A stretch of DNA of 64,000 nucleotides from Desulfobacca_B sp046538075 (GCA_046538075.1 JBKHJN010000012.1:7008-71007), one strand, 5' to 3'; numbered from the stretch's first letter, positions 1 through 8,681 are shown. Made by a program: numbers and translations. The notes: generated by a model not told the origin, from the letters alone.

Positions 1-54
1 TGCACCAAAAAAGAGAATCTGCCGCCTAAAAAACACGGCAATATTCCCATGTAG
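1..54 (+). CDS. C-terminal tail of an acyl-CoA carboxylase carboxyltransferase (partial)
   Basis: A frame open from the left edge ends at TAG 52-54 and reads ...NLPPKKHGNIPM. Propionyl-CoA carboxylase beta / methylmalonyl-CoA decarboxylase alpha (MmdA, 12S transcarboxylase) proteins typically end in a K-H-G-N-I-P-L/M tail, which is the only basis for the call. The next gene starts 14 bp downstream and is OadG-like, followed by a biotinylated carboxyltransferase, which fits an MmdA-type partner. Only about 17 residues are visible, so everything upstream is unknown. Confidence 0.65.
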   Translation, partial: CTKKENLPPKKHGNIPM

Positions 55-68
55 CGAAAGAGGTGAAT

Positions 69-278
69 ATGGCTCGCCAAGACAAATTGCTGGCGGCAAT
101 GACCGCTGCCATTCAGGCCTATATGATGGAGGAAGAAGCTATCTTGATGGCCCAGGCTGCGGCGCCGGTGACGCCGGCGGTAGAAGCCCCGCCCCCGGTC
201 CATAATCTCTGGGGCCTGGCCGGCCGTCAAATGGCCATGCAATTACGCGTCCTGATGCAGCGTCGCAGTCTGAAATAG
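69..278 (+). CDS. Small OadG/MmdC-like accessory protein
   Basis: A 69-residue protein with the segment AAMTAAIQAYMMEEE. This resembles the C-terminal part of oxaloacetate/methylmalonyl-CoA decarboxylase small subunits (typically an A-A-I-x-A-Y-L motif followed by a Pro/Ala linker). The membrane segment that normally precedes it is absent, so a soluble assembly or linker role in a carboxylase complex is more likely than a sodium-pump subunit. I chose ATG 69 over GTG 63 because AGAGG at 59-63 sits five bases upstream. It lies between the carboxyltransferase tail and the biotinylated subunit in one apparent operon. Function is inferred from position and a short motif. Confidence 0.5.
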   Translation: MARQDKLLAAMTAAIQAYMMEEEAILMAQAAAPVTPAVEAPPPVHNLWGLAGRQMAMQLRVLMQRRSLK

Positions 279-333
279 GCCTGGATCCAAGCCGGATCCG
301 AAAAATTTTGACATAAATTTTAGGAGAATAGAC

Positions 334-2298
334 ATGGCAGGTAAAAATCCCATCAAATTTACCGATACCACCTTTCGGGACGGACATCAATCCTCCCTGG
401 CCACCCGCATGCGGACTGAAGACATGCTCGACATGGCCGAACGCATGGATAATTCGGGCTTCTGGTCCATGGAGGTCTGGGGCGGTGCCACTTTTGACGT
501 CACCCACCGGTTCTTAGCCGAAGATCCGTGGGAACGCATCCGCACTCTGAAGAAATACATCAAGAAGACCCCCTTCATGATGCTCCTGCGGGGCCAGAAC
601 CTGGTCGGCTACCGGCATTACCCGGACGACATAGTGGAGCCCTTTGTGAAATACGCCGCTGAGTGTGGCATTAATATCTTCCGGGTCTTCGACGCCTTGA
701 ATGACATGCGCAATTTTGAGGCTTCCTTCAAGGCCATCAAGGACTGTAAAAAAGCCGGAATGGATGTCCATATCCAGGCCGCGGTCTGCTACTCGCTGAC
801 GCAGCGCCGCATGGGCGGAGAAGTCTACACCAAGGAATATTATGTGGATTTTGCCAAACGCGCCGTCGATATGGGAGCCGACTCCTTCTGTGTCAAAGAT
901 ATGGCCGGGATGATCTCCCCCTACGATGCCTATGAATTGATCAAGACCCTGAAAGAAACCATCGACATCCCCATTGAACTGCATACCCATTATACCAGCG
1001 GCCAGGCCTCCATGGCTTATCTCAAAGCCATCGAAGCCGGAGTAGACATCGTCGATACCTGTCTTTCCCCCTATGGCCTGCGGACCTCGCAGCCGGCCAT
1101 TGAGCCGATCCTGGTGTCGGTGGAAAAAACCGACCGGGAAACGTCGCTGGATTTGGCCACTTTGATCGAGTTGGTCCAGGATTTGGAAAAGATCGCTCCC
1201 AAGTACCGGGATTTCTTGGACACCAGCAAGATGGCGGTGATTGACACCGGGGTGCTCCTGCATCAGATCCCCGGCGGCATGTATTCCAACCTGGTGTCGC
1301 AGCTCAAACAGGCCGATGCCCTGGACCGCATTCTGGATGTGATGCATGAGCTGCCCCAGACCCGGAAGGAACTGGGCTATCCACCCCTGGTCACCCCGAC
1401 CAGCCAGATCGTTGGCATTCAGGCGGTGCAAAACGTGCTCTTTGGGCGCTACAACATGATCTCCGGCCAGGTCAAGGATATGGCTTATGGTCTCTATGGG
1501 AAGACCCCGGCCCCCATGGATCCCGAGGTGCAAAAGCAGATCCTCAAGGGCTACGAGCGGGGCGAAGAGCCGATTACCTGCCGGGCCGCGGATGTCCTGG
1601 AACCGGAACTGGAAAGGGCGGAAGAAGCCACCAAAGGTCTGGCCAAAAATATCGGCGACGTCCTGATTTACGCCCTCTACCCCACTACCGGGTTAAGATT
1701 CTTGAAGTGGAAATACGGTCTGGAGGAAATCCCCGAGGAAGTCAAGCCCGTTACTATGGAACAGATTAAACTGGAAGATGCAGTCATCAATAAAATCAAG
1801 CAGAAAAACCTCTTCCAGGAAGTTAAAGACTACCTCGAGTGCCTGGAACGCCCGGCCCCGGAAAAGGGCGAGGCTTTGCGCACCTTCAATGTTTTTATCG
1901 ACGGGGAATATTTTGAGGTGGAGGTGGAATGCACTTCCGGAGCACCAGTGATTACCGCGGCCACCCCCGCCGCGGCTGCCCCCCGGCCGGAGGTTGTGGC
2001 CCCCAAGCCAGCCCCGGCTGCAGCTAAGCCGGCTGCGGCGGCCAAGCCAGCCCCGGCCGTTGGAGTGGCTCCCGGGGAAGTGCCCCTGCGGTCCCCGATG
2101 CCCGGCATGGTGATCAGTTATAGTGTCAACGTCGGCGACCAGGTCAAGGTGGGTGAACCCATCTGCATTCTGGAAGCCATGAAAATGCAGAATAATCTGC
2201 CTTCCCCGGCCAGCGGCACCGTCAAAGCCATCAATTACGAACCCGGGGCCTCCGTGGGTAAGGATGCCATTTTGCTGGTAATTGCCAAAGAAGATTAA
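334..2298 (+). CDS. Biotinylated pyruvate/oxaloacetate carboxyltransferase (PycB/OadA type)
   Basis: 654 residues, the usual length for PycB/OadA alpha. The N-terminal TIM barrel carries FTDTTFRDGHQS (about 9-20), the lysine expected to be carboxylated in SFCVKDMAG (K188) and the metal-binding ELHTHYTSG segment near 215. A long Ala/Pro linker (about 545-580) leads to a biotinyl domain with EAMKMQN, biotin lysine K617. The family moves CO2 between biotin and pyruvate/oxaloacetate in the cytoplasm. Next to an MmdA-like tail it would make a 5S+1.3S fusion of a methylmalonyl-CoA:pyruvate transcarboxylase. Pyruvate carboxylase subunit B is the alternative. A biotin carboxylase subunit is not in the window. 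A ribosome site (AGGAG) precedes ATG 334. Confidence 0.9.
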   Translation: MAGKNPIKFTDTTFRDGHQSSLATRMRTEDMLDMAERMDNSGFWSMEVWGGATFDVTHRFLAEDPWERIRTLKKYIKKTPFMMLLRGQNLVGYRHYPDDIVEPFVKYAAECGINIFRVFDALNDMRNFEASFKAIKDCKKAGMDVHIQAAVCYSLTQRRMGGEVYTKEYYVDFAKRAVDMGADSFCVKDMAGMISPYDAYELIKTLKETIDIPIELHTHYTSGQASMAYLKAIEAGVDIVDTCLSPYGLRTSQPAIEPILVSVEKTDRETSLDLATLIELVQDLEKIAPKYRDFLDTSKMAVIDTGVLLHQIPGGMYSNLVSQLKQADALDRILDVMHELPQTRKELGYPPLVTPTSQIVGIQAVQNVLFGRYNMISGQVKDMAYGLYGKTPAPMDPEVQKQILKGYERGEEPITCRAADVLEPELERAEEATKGLAKNIGDVLIYALYPTTGLRFLKWKYGLEEIPEEVKPVTMEQIKLEDAVINKIKQKNLFQEVKDYLECLERPAPEKGEALRTFNVFIDGEYFEVEVECTSGAPVITAATPAAAAPRPEVVAPKPAPAAAKPAAAAKPAPAVGVAPGEVPLRSPMPGMVISYSVNVGDQVKVGEPICILEAMKMQNNLPSPASGTVKAINYEPGASVGKDAILLVIAKED

Positions 2299-2311
2299 CC
2301 TAAACTATGAT

Positions 2312-2337
2312 GGCCGCCTGGAACAACCCAGGCGGCC
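2312..2337 (+). terminator. Hairpin downstream of the carboxylase gene
   Basis: A perfect 10-bp GC-rich stem (2312-2321 with 2328-2337) with a 6-nt AACAAC loop, 14 bases after the stop codon. No T-run follows, so it may stabilise the mRNA end or act with Rho rather than as a classical intrinsic terminator. Confidence 0.5.
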
Positions 2338-2650
2338 AAGTCCAGGCTGGACCTTAGAGATCACCGCTTCCGGCCCTCCTGCACACTTAGCCCGCTAGAT
2401 TTTTTGACTGTACCCCAGGCACGGCTCACTCCCATGGTTAAAGCCATTTCAAATATCTTCCTCTTATTTAAAAATTTCCTTAGTCTTTGGTTTCTCAAAA
2501 ACTTCCTCTTAAGTTGGGGCTATCAGGTTTGTTTATCAATCTGAGAAGATTTTACCGGCCCTGCAGACGGGTTAAAATATAACTAATTGAGATGTCAGCA
2601 AATTTTAACTTTGGCGACTCTGGCATTTAGGTTGCTTGATAATTTTAAGC

Positions 2651-2743
2651 CAAATAAAAAAATTTTTCAGTAAGCCGCCGGATTTTCTCTCAGGCGGTGT
2701 TTATAGAAGTAAAAGGCAACCGAAAATTTGAGGGTGGGTCAGA
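2651..2743 (+). promoter_or_regulatory. Conserved 5'-leader element, copy 1
   Basis: About 93 nt shared with 14590-14682: an A/T-rich lead-in, a 26-nt stem-loop (GCCGCC 2674-2679 with GGCGGT 2693-2698 in this copy), the identical stretch GGTGTTTATAGAAGTAAA, then a weaker conserved tail ending in GGTGGGTCAGA. It ends 29 nt before the start codon of the glycine-zipper lipoprotein, so it is positioned as a 5'-UTR element. I cannot match it to a riboswitch family I know. Confidence 0.55.
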
Positions 2744-2772
2744 CAGCTTTATTAATCGGAGGTAAGCCAACC

Positions 2773-3075
2773 ATGACCTGGATAAAAAGAGTAGCCTTAG
2801 TTGTCTTAATAGGTGTTTTCCTCGCCGGATGTGCCGGACAAAACCCCTATACTTATCAGGGGGCGACAGTGGGCGGCGCTCTGGGCGCTGGTACCGGAGC
2901 CTTGATTGACGACAACAATCGTTGGCGCGGGGCCATGATCGGCGGTTTAGGGGGGGCAGCTCTGGGTGGAGCGGTGACCGAGATCAGCCGGCGGGCCGCG
3001 GAAGAGTCAATGCAACGGCAGAGCGGGCAAACTGCTCAGCCCTACCACACTGACCAGTACCAGAGCCAGTACTAA
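2773..3075 (+). CDS. Glycine-zipper outer-membrane lipoprotein
   Basis: A 100-residue protein starting MTWIKRVALVV with a lipoprotein signal ending in FLAGC (acylated Cys near residue 20). The body is a glycine-zipper repeat with alternating small residues (GATVGGALGAGTGALID and GAMIGGLGGAALGGAV), as in YMGG/SlyB-type lipoproteins that sit in the outer membrane and help integrity or stress tolerance. The tail is Gln/Tyr-rich. ATG 2773 was chosen because GGAGG lies nine bases upstream and because the signal peptide then starts properly; a longer GTG start would fall in the leader element. The gene stands alone behind that element. Confidence 0.8.
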   Translation: MTWIKRVALVVLIGVFLAGCAGQNPYTYQGATVGGALGAGTGALIDDNNRWRGAMIGGLGGAALGGAVTEISRRAAEESMQRQSGQTAQPYHTDQYQSQY

Positions 3076-3099
3076 CAGGAAGTAAATTGAGATATAGAG

Positions 3100-3150
3100 C
3101 CCGAGGCCTTCTTGTGCCTGAGTTTGCCTCCCTGGCACCCAGGCCTCGGG
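3100..3150 (+). terminator. Nested hairpin after the lipoprotein gene
   Basis: Outer 10-bp stem 3100-3109 / 3141-3150 (CCCGAGGCCT with its exact complement) enclosing an inner 5-bp stem GTGCC/GGCAC (3114-3118 / 3134-3138). It lies 25 bases after the lipoprotein stop. There is no T-run, so termination is only inferred. Confidence 0.4.
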
Positions 3151-3214
3151 TAATCAACCTGCCCGGCGTCGAGGGTGGCGATCGCCGGCCTATAGCCGGC
3201 TGAAGGTTTGCCTT

Positions 3215-3243
3215 ACCCCTGGTGGAGTCGATCCGCCAGGGGT
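3215..3243. repeat. Inverted repeat
   Basis: An 11-bp inverted repeat (3215-3225 / 3233-3243, one G-T wobble) with a 7-nt loop, the second large hairpin in this intergenic region. It could be an end-of-transcript structure for either strand or a REP-like element. Function unknown. Confidence 0.4.
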
Positions 3244-3550
3244 CCACCTGGAGTTGTTACCTTTTCTTTCCGCCTCCTGGTTTCCTACTTATTGACATTT
3301 CTTGAGTAAATCTTATTTTATAATCAAAAATAGATTTAAATTTGTCTGGTTCTCTGACCATCAAATCATAATATTAAATTACCATTCCCTGAAAGGTTTT
3401 GTCCAAAAGGCCAAGATCGGACATGGCTTAAGAGTAAGTTCATCTGCTGCCAATTTTTGCGTGCCTTTTTAATTCCAATGGGATATTCAATTTGTATATG
3501 TGAAACGAACCTGAGATTAAAGATTACTTGATCAGGGGGAAAAACCGCGC

Positions 3551-5632
3551 ATGGACCAAGACAGGGCACCCAACCGGCTGATCCACGAAACCAGTCCCTA
3601 TCTGAAGCAGCATGCCTATAACTCGGTAGATTGGTACCCCTGGGGCCCCGAGGCGTTGGAACGGGCCCGTCAAGAGGACCGGCCCATCCTCCTCAGTATC
3701 GGCTATTCTACCTGCCACTGGTGCCATGTGATGGCCCACGAGTGTTTCGAGAACCCCCGAATTGCCCAGATAATGAACGAGCATTTCGTCAACATCAAGG
3801 TCGATCGGGAAGAACGTCCGGATCTGGATGAAGTTTATATGAACGCCGTGCGGCTGTTGACCGGTCGCGGCGGTTGGCCCTTGACGGTGTTTTTGACGCC
3901 AGAGCTCAAACCTTTTTACGGCGGCACCTATTTCCCTCCCGAAGACCGGGCCGGATTGCCGGGTTTTCCCTGGCTGCTCCAGGCCCTGAGCGAAGCCTAT
4001 CACCGCAAAAAGACAGATATTAATATTGCCGCTCAGAGTTTGAGTCAAAAGATCAATATCCTGGGAGAGATTGCGGATACCGCCCAGGAACCCAACCATG
4101 CCGCGCTGGATGCCGCTTATCGGGAAATGATTCGAGACTTTGATTTTCAACATGGCGGCTTCGGACAGGCCCCCAAATTCCCCCCTTCTCTGGACCTGGA
4201 CTTTATGGGGCGCTATTATTATCGTACCGGTGATGAGGGCAGCCGGGACCAGATAGTCCTCACCCTGACCCACATGGCCCAAGGGGGGATTTATGATCAG
4301 CTGCGAGGCGGATTTCATCGCTACACCGTCGATGGAGTGTGGCTGATCCCCCATTTTGAAAAAATGTTGTATGACAATGCCCTGTTGGCCCGCCGTTACC
4401 TGGAGGCCTTCCAGATCACCGGCGACCCCTGGTTTGCCCAGATCGCCCGGGAGACCTTGGATTATGTCCTGGCTGAGATGACTGCTCCCGAGGGGGGGTT
4501 TTATGCTGCCCGAGATGCCGATAGTGAAGGGGTGGAGGGCAAGTTTTTTGTCTGGACCCCGGAGCAGATCAAGGAAGCGGTCGGCCCTGACTACGCCGAG
4601 CTGGTGAGTGCAGCCTACGGGGTAACCCCGGCCGGAAATTTTGACCACGGCGCCAGCGTCTTGCACCGTCCCTTAACCACTGCTGAGTTAGCCCAGCGCT
4701 TTTCATGGTCAGAGCCAGAAATCAGGGAAATTTTGTCTCGATGCCGCAAACAACTGTTGGCGGTCCGGGAAAGCCGGGTCCGACCGCACCGGGATGAAAA
4801 AATCATCACAGCCTGGAACGGACTAATGGTCTCGGCCATGGCGTATGGCAGCCAGGTCCTGGGAGAGGCGCGCTATCGCCTGGCAGCAAATAAATGTGCC
4901 AGTTTTATTTTGGATAATCTTCTCCAGGAAGGCCAGTTGAAGCGCATCTGGACTGAAGGCCAGGCCAGCAATGCCGGTTTTTTGGACGACTACTCCTGTC
5001 TGGTGGCCGGACTGCTGGATCTATTTGAGACCGACTTCGACCCGGACTGGCTGTTGCCGGCGATCTTACTAACCAGCCTGACGGAAGACCGTTTTTACGA
5101 TACTCAGCAGAAATATTACCTGTATACCGCCCACGATCACGAACAATTGATTGCCCGTCCCAAAAACTTTTATGATCAGGCCCTGCCTTCCGGAAACTCG
5201 GTAGCCGTGCATAATCTTATTCGCCTGTTCTGGCTGACTGAAAACCGGCTCTACCAGGAGCGGGCGTTAGCAATCCTAACCCGCTTTCAGGGTCTGATCG
5301 CCGAAAATCCCCGGGCCTTGGCTCATCTGCTGTCGGCCCAGGAGGCCTATCTGGCTGCGAATCTGGCTCTGACTCTGGTGGGCGATCCGGCTGATCCGGA
5401 GCTGAGCCAAATGCTGGCCGGTATCTACCGCCGTTATCTCCCCTATCGCCGCCTGGTGGTCAAAAGTCCGGACAATTGCGAGGCCCTGGACGGACTGGTA
5501 GCCGGGGCGCGGGAATATGAAGCCCTGGATAACCAACCCACGGCTTTTGTTTGCCATGGGTTCACTTGCCTGGAACCGGTGCATACGGCCACTGAACTTG
5601 ACGCGGTCCTGGAGAAATTGCCCCGGGCTTAG
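3551..5632 (+). CDS. YyaL/DUF255 thioredoxin-domain protein (SSP411-like)
   Basis: 693 residues, typical for the YyaL/spermatogenesis-associated protein 20 family. The N-terminal thioredoxin-like domain (about 1-170) has the family signatures NRLIHETSPYL, VDWYPWG and the redox-type motif C55-H-W-C58. The rest is an alpha/alpha-barrel region like those of sugar-processing enzymes (ERWT-like GGFGQAPKFP and GGIYDQLRGGFHRY segments). The family's biochemical role is not established. The protein has no signal peptide, so it should be cytoplasmic. The gene is monocistronic. Family assignment is firm; the function is not. Confidence 0.88.
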   Translation: MDQDRAPNRLIHETSPYLKQHAYNSVDWYPWGPEALERARQEDRPILLSIGYSTCHWCHVMAHECFENPRIAQIMNEHFVNIKVDREERPDLDEVYMNAVRLLTGRGGWPLTVFLTPELKPFYGGTYFPPEDRAGLPGFPWLLQALSEAYHRKKTDINIAAQSLSQKINILGEIADTAQEPNHAALDAAYREMIRDFDFQHGGFGQAPKFPPSLDLDFMGRYYYRTGDEGSRDQIVLTLTHMAQGGIYDQLRGGFHRYTVDGVWLIPHFEKMLYDNALLARRYLEAFQITGDPWFAQIARETLDYVLAEMTAPEGGFYAARDADSEGVEGKFFVWTPEQIKEAVGPDYAELVSAAYGVTPAGNFDHGASVLHRPLTTAELAQRFSWSEPEIREILSRCRKQLLAVRESRVRPHRDEKIITAWNGLMVSAMAYGSQVLGEARYRLAANKCASFILDNLLQEGQLKRIWTEGQASNAGFLDDYSCLVAGLLDLFETDFDPDWLLPAILLTSLTEDRFYDTQQKYYLYTAHDHEQLIARPKNFYDQALPSGNSVAVHNLIRLFWLTENRLYQERALAILTRFQGLIAENPRALAHLLSAQEAYLAANLALTLVGDPADPELSQMLAGIYRRYLPYRRLVVKSPDNCEALDGLVAGAREYEALDNQPTAFVCHGFTCLEPVHTATELDAVLEKLPRA

Positions 5633-5676
5633 GATCAGCAGTCTTCCCCCAGATCAGCCCCAGCCTGGCAAAACCT

Positions 5677-6198
5677 TTAGCCTCCCAGGGCCTTGATAAC
5701 CGCCCGGCAGAAGGCAGGCAGATCCTCGGGTTTCCGGGAGGTGATGAGGTTGCCGTCCACGGCCACTTCGGCGTCGATGAAATTGGCTCCGGCATGCACC
5801 AGGTCATCCTTGATGGCAAAAAAGGCGGTTACCGTTTTCCCCTGGACGACCTCAGCGCTGGCCAGCATCCATCCCCCATGGCAGATAGCCGCCACCACTT
5901 TGCCCTGCACCGCCATGTCCTTGACCAGCCGCACCATGGCCGGATAACGGCGCATTATATCCGGGGCATAACCGCCCGGAATGATGATGGCATCGAAATC
6001 AGCGGCTTTGACTGCATCGGCGCTTTTATCCACCGTTACTGGATAGCCGAGTTTGCTGGTATGCTCTTTGGCGCTGCCGGAACCGACCACCACTACCGCG
6101 GCCCCTTCTTCCTTAAAGCGCAGCAAGGGATACCAGACTTCTAGTTCCTGATAGAGGTTTTCTGCCAAGATAGCGATTTTTTTGCCTGACAAACTCAT
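5677..6198 (-). CDS. DJ-1/PfpI family glutamine-amidotransferase-like protein
   Basis: 173 residues with the DJ-1/PfpI fold: an N-terminal KKIAILAENLYQ strand with the conserved acidic residue nearby, IIIPGGYAPD in the middle, and the nucleophile elbow AAICHGG (C106-H107). Members include Hsp31-like deglycases, PfpI-type peptidases and general stress proteins. The exact activity cannot be read from the sequence. ATG 6198 was preferred because AGGAGG lies just upstream; longer versions lack a ribosome site. The C-terminus KALGG is normal, so the gene is intact. It lies 57 bp upstream of the PDH E1 beta stop, on the same strand, probably as the last gene of that operon. Confidence 0.87.
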   Translation of the reverse strand: MSLSGKKIAILAENLYQELEVWYPLLRFKEEGAAVVVVGSGSAKEHTSKLGYPVTVDKSADAVKAADFDAIIIPGGYAPDIMRRYPAMVRLVKDMAVQGKVVAAICHGGWMLASAEVVQGKTVTAFFAIKDDLVHAGANFIDAEVAVDGNLITSRKPEDLPAFCRAVIKALGG

Positions 6199-6255
6199 AG
6201 CTCCTCCTGTTGAAGGGTTAGTTTCAAAATAAAACCATCCACCAAACCACAACGC

Positions 6256-7233
6256 TTAAAAATTGACCACCTTGCGAATAGCCCGGCTGATCCGCCAGGC
6301 GTCGGGGAGATAATGTTCTTCCAGCTTTAAGAGCGGAAACACGGTGTCAAAGCCGGTGACCCGCTCGATCGGGGCCGCCAGCGACAGGAAGGCCTTTTCC
6401 ATCAGGCGGGCTATGATCTCGGCCCCTAGCCCGCCGGTGCGGCAGGCTTCATGGACTACCACGCCGCGGCCGGTTTTTTGGATGGATTCCGCCAGGGTGG
6501 CATTGTCCATAGGGGAAATGGTCCTGAGATCAATGACTTCCACGCTGATGCCTTCTTCCTCCACTTCCTCCGCGGCCCGCACCGTTTCCCGCACCATGGC
6601 GCCCCAGGCGATGGCGGTAACCTGGTCGCCGGGCCGGACAATTTTGGCCTGCCCCAGGGGCACGATAAATTCCCCCTCCGGCACTTCTTCCCGGATGGCC
6701 CGATAGATGCGCTTCGGTTCCAGAAAGACCACCGGATCAGGATCGCGCAGGGCCGATATCAACAGGCCTTTGGCATCACAAGGAGTGGCCGGGATCACTA
6801 CCTTGATTCCCGGAATATGGGCTAAAATCGCCTCGGTACTTTCTGAATGGTGCTCGGGGGCGTGGATACCGCCCCCGTAGGGCATGCGAATCACTAGGGG
6901 CAAACAATAGCGCCCCCGAGTGCGGTTGCGGTAGCGGGAGATATGCGAGATGATCTGGTCCAGGGCCGGGTAGAGAAAGCCCATGAACTGGAGCTCGACC
7001 ACCGGTTTGAAGCCCCCTACCGCCAACCCCAGGGAGGTGCCGACAATGCCCGATTCCGCCAGGGGCGTATCGATTACCCGGTCGGGGCCAAAACGGGCCT
7101 GCAGGCCGTCGGTAACCCGGAAGACGCCGCCCAGCTGCCCGATGTCCTCCCCCAGCAGAATGATCTGGTTATCCCGGGCCATTTCCTCGGCCAGGGCCAG
7201 GTTCAGCGCCTCCACCATATTAAGCTTGGGCAT
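6256..7233 (-). CDS. pdhB: Pyruvate (2-oxoacid) dehydrogenase E1 component, beta subunit
   Basis: 325 residues matching PdhB/AcoB: MPKLNMVEALNLAL at the start, LLGEDIGQLGGVFRVT, the GIVGTSLGLAVGG segment, the potassium/TPP-proximal GGIHAPEHHSES, and a C-terminal transketolase domain ending near HYLPDAWRISRAI. It forms an alpha2beta2 E1 that decarboxylates pyruvate or a branched-chain 2-oxoacid using thiamine diphosphate. ATG 7233 overlaps the last 14 bp of the alpha-subunit gene, typical of translational coupling. No E2 or E3 gene is present in the window, so substrate (pyruvate, acetoin or branched-chain) is not fixed. Confidence 0.9.
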   Translation of the reverse strand: MPKLNMVEALNLALAEEMARDNQIILLGEDIGQLGGVFRVTDGLQARFGPDRVIDTPLAESGIVGTSLGLAVGGFKPVVELQFMGFLYPALDQIISHISRYRNRTRGRYCLPLVIRMPYGGGIHAPEHHSESTEAILAHIPGIKVVIPATPCDAKGLLISALRDPDPVVFLEPKRIYRAIREEVPEGEFIVPLGQAKIVRPGDQVTAIAWGAMVRETVRAAEEVEEEGISVEVIDLRTISPMDNATLAESIQKTGRGVVVHEACRTGGLGAEIIARLMEKAFLSLAAPIERVTGFDTVFPLLKLEEHYLPDAWRISRAIRKVVNF

Positions 7234-8323
7234 GGGCTGACTCCCGCTTGGCGGCCACGATGCGCTGGCAGTAGGCTTTTTGCTCGGCCAGGTACGGAGG
7301 TAGATGGGCAAAATGGTAATCAAAGATCTCGTCGGGATTATAAGAAATTGCCGCCTCGGCTTCCCGGGCCTGCTCCTGGGCCCATTGCTGATGTTGAACC
7401 TGCCGCGCCGCCTCGGCTTCGGCGGTCACCAATCCCCGGCTTTCCAGATAAATCCGGACCCGCTGCAGGGGATCAAACCGCTGCTGCTCTTCGAGTTCCT
7501 CGGCCGAGCGGTAGCGGCTGGGATCATCGGCGGTGGTATGGGGCCCCAGGCGATAGGTTACCGCTTCAATCAGACTGGGCCCCTGGCCGGAACGGGCTCG
7601 CGTGACGGCGACGCTGGTGGCCAGGTAAACCGCCAGCAGGTCATTGCCATCGATCTGGATGCCGGGAAAGCCATAGGCCACGGCCTTCTGGGCCAGGGTC
7701 GGGGCCGCGGTCTGCCGGGTCCGGGGCACAGAAATAGCATATTGATTATTCTGAATAAAAAAAATCGCCGGGGTTTGAAAGGTCCCGGCAAAATTCATGG
7801 CTTCATGGAAATCGCCCTTGGAAGTGGCGCCATCTCCCAGATAAATCAGAGTCACTGAATTTTCGCCTTTAAGCTGGCTGGCCCAACTGAGCCCGACGCC
7901 GTGCAGGGTCTGAGTGCTGACTGGAGCACAGATAGGCAGCACCCGCACCTCCGGAGGGAAGTGACTGCCCCATTCACCGCCCATCCAGTAGAGATAGATC
8001 AGTTGCAGCGGCACCCCTTTGAGCAGCATGGCTCCGGTTTCCCGGAAAGAAGGCACCAGCCAATCCTGGGGTTCAAGGACCGCGGCGCTGCCGATATTGG
8101 CGGCTTCCTGCCCCAAGGTGGGGGCATAGGTGCCCATGCGGCCGGCCCGCTGTAAGGTCAGGGCCTGTTGATCAGCCTGACGCAGGGCCACCAGCCGATC
8201 GTAAAGGTTGAGTAAAGCTTCATCATCCAATTCCGGCGGCCGCAATTCCATATTGATCTCCCCTTCCGGCGACAGGATAGCCAACCGGCGACCGGCGAGG
8301 AAATCAAAGTCCTCAAAGAGCAT
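7220..8323 (-). CDS. pdhA: Pyruvate (2-oxoacid) dehydrogenase E1 component, alpha subunit
   Basis: 367 residues. The thiamine-diphosphate motif is clear (GDGATSKGDFHEAMN followed about 20 residues later by IQNN), along with YAPTLGQEA and the phosphorylation-loop region YRLGPHTTADDPSRYR. The regions around the cofactor match bacterial PdhA of the Gram-positive/branched-chain type. ATG 8323 is preceded by AAGGAG. The gene follows a thioredoxin-like gene by 21 bp and overlaps pdhB, so the three are one operon driven from the promoter at 8653-8681. Confidence 0.9.
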   Translation of the reverse strand: MLFEDFDFLAGRRLAILSPEGEINMELRPPELDDEALLNLYDRLVALRQADQQALTLQRAGRMGTYAPTLGQEAANIGSAAVLEPQDWLVPSFRETGAMLLKGVPLQLIYLYWMGGEWGSHFPPEVRVLPICAPVSTQTLHGVGLSWASQLKGENSVTLIYLGDGATSKGDFHEAMNFAGTFQTPAIFFIQNNQYAISVPRTRQTAAPTLAQKAVAYGFPGIQIDGNDLLAVYLATSVAVTRARSGQGPSLIEAVTYRLGPHTTADDPSRYRSAEELEEQQRFDPLQRVRIYLESRGLVTAEAEAARQVQHQQWAQEQAREAEAAISYNPDEIFDYHFAHLPPYLAEQKAYCQRIVAAKRESAHAQA

Positions 8324-8344
8324 TTTTACTCCTTTCGGGTGGGC

Positions 8345-8617
8345 CTAACCCTGGGCCCATTTTTTCAACGCCGCATAGGACACATTGCCGCAAAGCCACT
8401 CATTGGTGCGGGTATTATAGAAAAAGGGGACGCCGCCGCAGCGCCCCTGATCATACTGCCGGTAAAGGGTGGCGTTGGCCTGATTATGCCAGATCTCCAG
8501 GTGGTCAAGATTAACCCCCAGCTCATCCTCCAGGCGGGCCAGCAAAGGCTCCATCTGCCGGCAATGGACGCATTCCCGGCCATAAAAATGCAGCAGATGC
8601 GACCTTTCCGTAGCCAT
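8345..8617 (-). CDS. Thioredoxin-fold protein
   Basis: 90 residues with a thioredoxin-like N-terminus (LLHFYGRECVHCRQM; redox pair C16-V-H-C19) and a cis-proline-like GVPFF segment near residue 63. A third Cys pair is not evident. It could be a glutaredoxin-like or thioredoxin-like reductant, perhaps for the lipoate-dependent complex whose E1 genes follow 21 bp downstream, but that link is only positional. AAGGGGGA lies about ten bases upstream of ATG 8617. It is the first gene of the operon. Confidence 0.75.
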   Translation of the reverse strand: MATERSHLLHFYGRECVHCRQMEPLLARLEDELGVNLDHLEIWHNQANATLYRQYDQGRCGGVPFFYNTRTNEWLCGNVSYAALKKWAQG

Positions 8618-8652
8618 GGGTTAGGTATCCCCCTTGGTCATAAATGTCAGTT

Positions 8653-8681
8653 ATAGTAAGGTCTGATCCGGCTTTTGTCAA
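8653..8681 (-). promoter_or_regulatory. Sigma-70-type promoter of the thioredoxin-pdhAB operon
   Basis: On the minus strand, TTGACA (8676-8681) and TACTAT (8653-8658) are separated by exactly 17 bases. The predicted start lies about 30 nt upstream of ATG 8617. Confidence 0.7.

Larger units (their letters stand above)
2299..2772. other. Intergenic region with a hairpin and a conserved leader element
   Basis: No credible gene. It holds a GC-rich hairpin just after the carboxylase stop (2312-2337), an AT-rich middle section without recognisable features, and the structured leader element at 2651-2743 described separately. The lipoprotein gene begins at 2773. Confidence 0.6.
3076..3550. other. 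Intergenic region with several hairpins
   Basis: No convincing gene. The first 170 bases hold two larger hairpins (3100-3150, 3215-3243) and a small GCCGGC stem (3184-3200). The remainder (about 3260-3545) is AT-rich and probably carries the promoter of the following gene. TTGACA occurs near 3293 but I could not place a well-spaced -10. Confidence 0.5.

Noticed and set aside
514..1533. Long minus-strand frame antisense to the biotinylated carboxyltransferase
   Set aside because: A shadow of a strongly supported gene; the composition follows codon bias on the other strand.
2312..2337. Hairpin as a riboswitch
   Set aside because: It follows the stop codon of the upstream gene and has no conserved loop; a 3'-end hairpin is simpler.
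3524..4666. 380-residue minus-strand frame antisense to the YyaL-like gene
   Set aside because: A shadow frame without start signal or homology.
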